Source: Chloroflexota bacterium
Lineage (GTDB): Bacteria; Chloroflexota; Limnocylindria; P2-11E
DNA length: 6,709 nt
NCBI GenBank assembly: GCA_005883775.1
Contig: VBEU01000006.1
Location: forward strand, 1 to 6,709
Reading direction: 5' to 3'
The position numbers were made by a program, and so were the translations under genes. Within the stretch, counting starts at the first letter, position 1, and each line of letters opens with the position of its first letter. The notes under the pieces were generated by a model. It saw nothing but the letters and a program-made list of their open reading frames with translations, was not told where the DNA came from and ran no database searches. Positions 6,264 to 6,709 of this stretch are shown here, piece after piece.

Positions 6264-6288
6264 AAAATACGCGCCTCAGGGTGGCGCG
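6264..6288 (-). terminator. Short intrinsic terminator after the Ddn-family gene, whose U-tract doubles as a candidate -10
   Basis: Read on the minus strand, a 6-bp GC stem (CGCGCC / GGCGCG, 6288-6283 and 6275-6270) with a 7-nt loop is followed at once by TATTTT (6269-6264). It begins 12 nt after the TAA stop at 6302-6300, the right place to end that transcript. The same TATTTT ends 8 nt before the cytochrome TTG and fits a TANNNT -10 element with a start near 6257. Stem and T-run are seen; both functions are inferred, and the stem is short. Confidence 0.5.
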
Positions 6289-6299
6289 GATGCGTGCGG

Positions 6300-6709
6300 T
6301 TAGAGGGCCCGCTCCAGAACGACGACCGGGATCTCCCGCGTGGTCCGCCGCTCGTACTCCTTGAACCCGGGCATGCGCTCGGCATGCGCGTCGTAAAGCC
6401 GGCGCCGCTCGGTTCCCTTCGTTACCCGGGCGTTCGCCTCGAATCGGTCCGGACCAACCTCGACGTTGACGCGTGGATTTACCAGAAGGTTCTGGTACCA
6501 GTCGGGATGGGTCGGAGCGCCGCCCTTCGACGCGACGACGACGAGGTGCTCCCCGTCACGGGTGTACGCCAGCGGATTGGTGCGCTCCCGTCCGGATTTC
6601 GCGCCGCGCGTCGTAAGGAGAAGCAGCGACCGACCGGTGAATGGACCCTTGGTGATCTGACCGCGATGCTTGCGGAAATCTTCGATGACCCCTTCGTTGA
6701 ACCCCGCGC
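6300..6709 (-). CDS. F420H2-dependent nitroreductase/quinone reductase family protein (Ddn-like), 5' end missing
   Basis: Member of the Ddn family of small split-barrel proteins that use reduced cofactor F420 to reduce quinones or nitro compounds. About 135 C-terminal residues are in the window; the family is usually around 140-150 long, so only a short N-terminal piece is lost. The family core is clear in order: GPFTGRSLLLLTTRGAKSGR, then TNPLAY, the loop VVVASKGGAPTHPDWYQNL, then NPRVNVEVG and EIPVVVLERAL before TAA. The GAKSGR and SKGG/PDWYQNL segments correspond to the F420-binding parts in this family. Physiological substrate is not predictable, since many members are uncharacterised. 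The downstream hairpin and the 44-nt gap to the cytochrome suggest a separate transcript. Its presence implies that the host makes F420, as many Actinobacteria and Chloroflexota do. Confidence 0.92.
   Translation of the reverse strand, partial: AGFNEGVIEDFRKHRGQITKGPFTGRSLLLLTTRGAKSGRERTNPLAYTRDGEHLVVVASKGGAPTHPDWYQNLLVNPRVNVEVGPDRFEANARVTKGTERRRLYDAHAERMPGFKEYERRTTREIPVVVLERAL

Noticed and set aside
4114..6303. A 729-codon plus-strand open frame across the glycosyltransferase and cytochrome region
   Set aside because: It is Arg-rich, has no recognisable domain, and overlaps two genes with clear motifs. Long open frames in the wrong frame are expected at this GC content.

Overview
This is a GC-rich window (roughly two-thirds G+C by eye) with tightly packed protein genes and almost no spacer DNA. 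Three things together suggest a Chloroflexota-like soil or freshwater bacterium: a LysW carrier-protein amino-acid cluster, an F420H2-dependent reductase (Ddn) family protein, and frequent GTG/TTG starts. Related deep lineages such as Dormibacterota, or Deinococcus-Thermus, are possible. This placement is inference from gene content, not from a marker gene.

Layout. On the minus strand, read from right to left within positions 4178 to 1, lie a membrane GAF-GGDEF diguanylate cyclase (4178-2163), lysW (2119-1955), lysX (1894-1028) and lysY (1031 to the window edge, cut within its last few codons). On the plus strand is one membrane-associated family 2 glycosyltransferase (4325-5524), divergent from the cyclase. 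It runs into the 3' end of a minus-strand membrane-anchored dihaem cytochrome c (6255-5482). At the right edge is the 3' part of a minus-strand Ddn-family F420 reductase (ends at 6300), closed by a small terminator-like hairpin.

How the genes work together. LysW is a small zinc-ribbon carrier whose C-terminal Glu is joined by LysX to the amino group of alpha-aminoadipate or glutamate. LysY reduces the phosphorylated LysW-bound intermediate. The kinase (LysZ), aminotransferase (LysJ) and carboxypeptidase (LysK) are not in the window and may lie beyond position 1. Whether the product is lysine, arginine/ornithine or both cannot be decided from these three proteins. The cyclase has an intact GGDEF active site and RxxD inhibitory site. 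It lies only 43 nt upstream of lysW on the same strand, so read-through is plausible. The glycosyltransferase, cytochrome and Ddn protein have no obvious functional link to the Lys genes.

Expression signals form a pattern. The genes that open transcription units (cyclase, glycosyltransferase, cytochrome) lack a Shine-Dalgarno but have a TANNNT hexamer 6-8 nt before their GTG/TTG codon, as in leaderless mRNAs. The operon-internal lysW and lysX have strong Shine-Dalgarno sequences, each facing complementary RNA just upstream that could mask it. I see no mobile element, CRISPR array, RNA gene or obviously new multi-gene system. The most interesting content is regulatory, and it is inferred.
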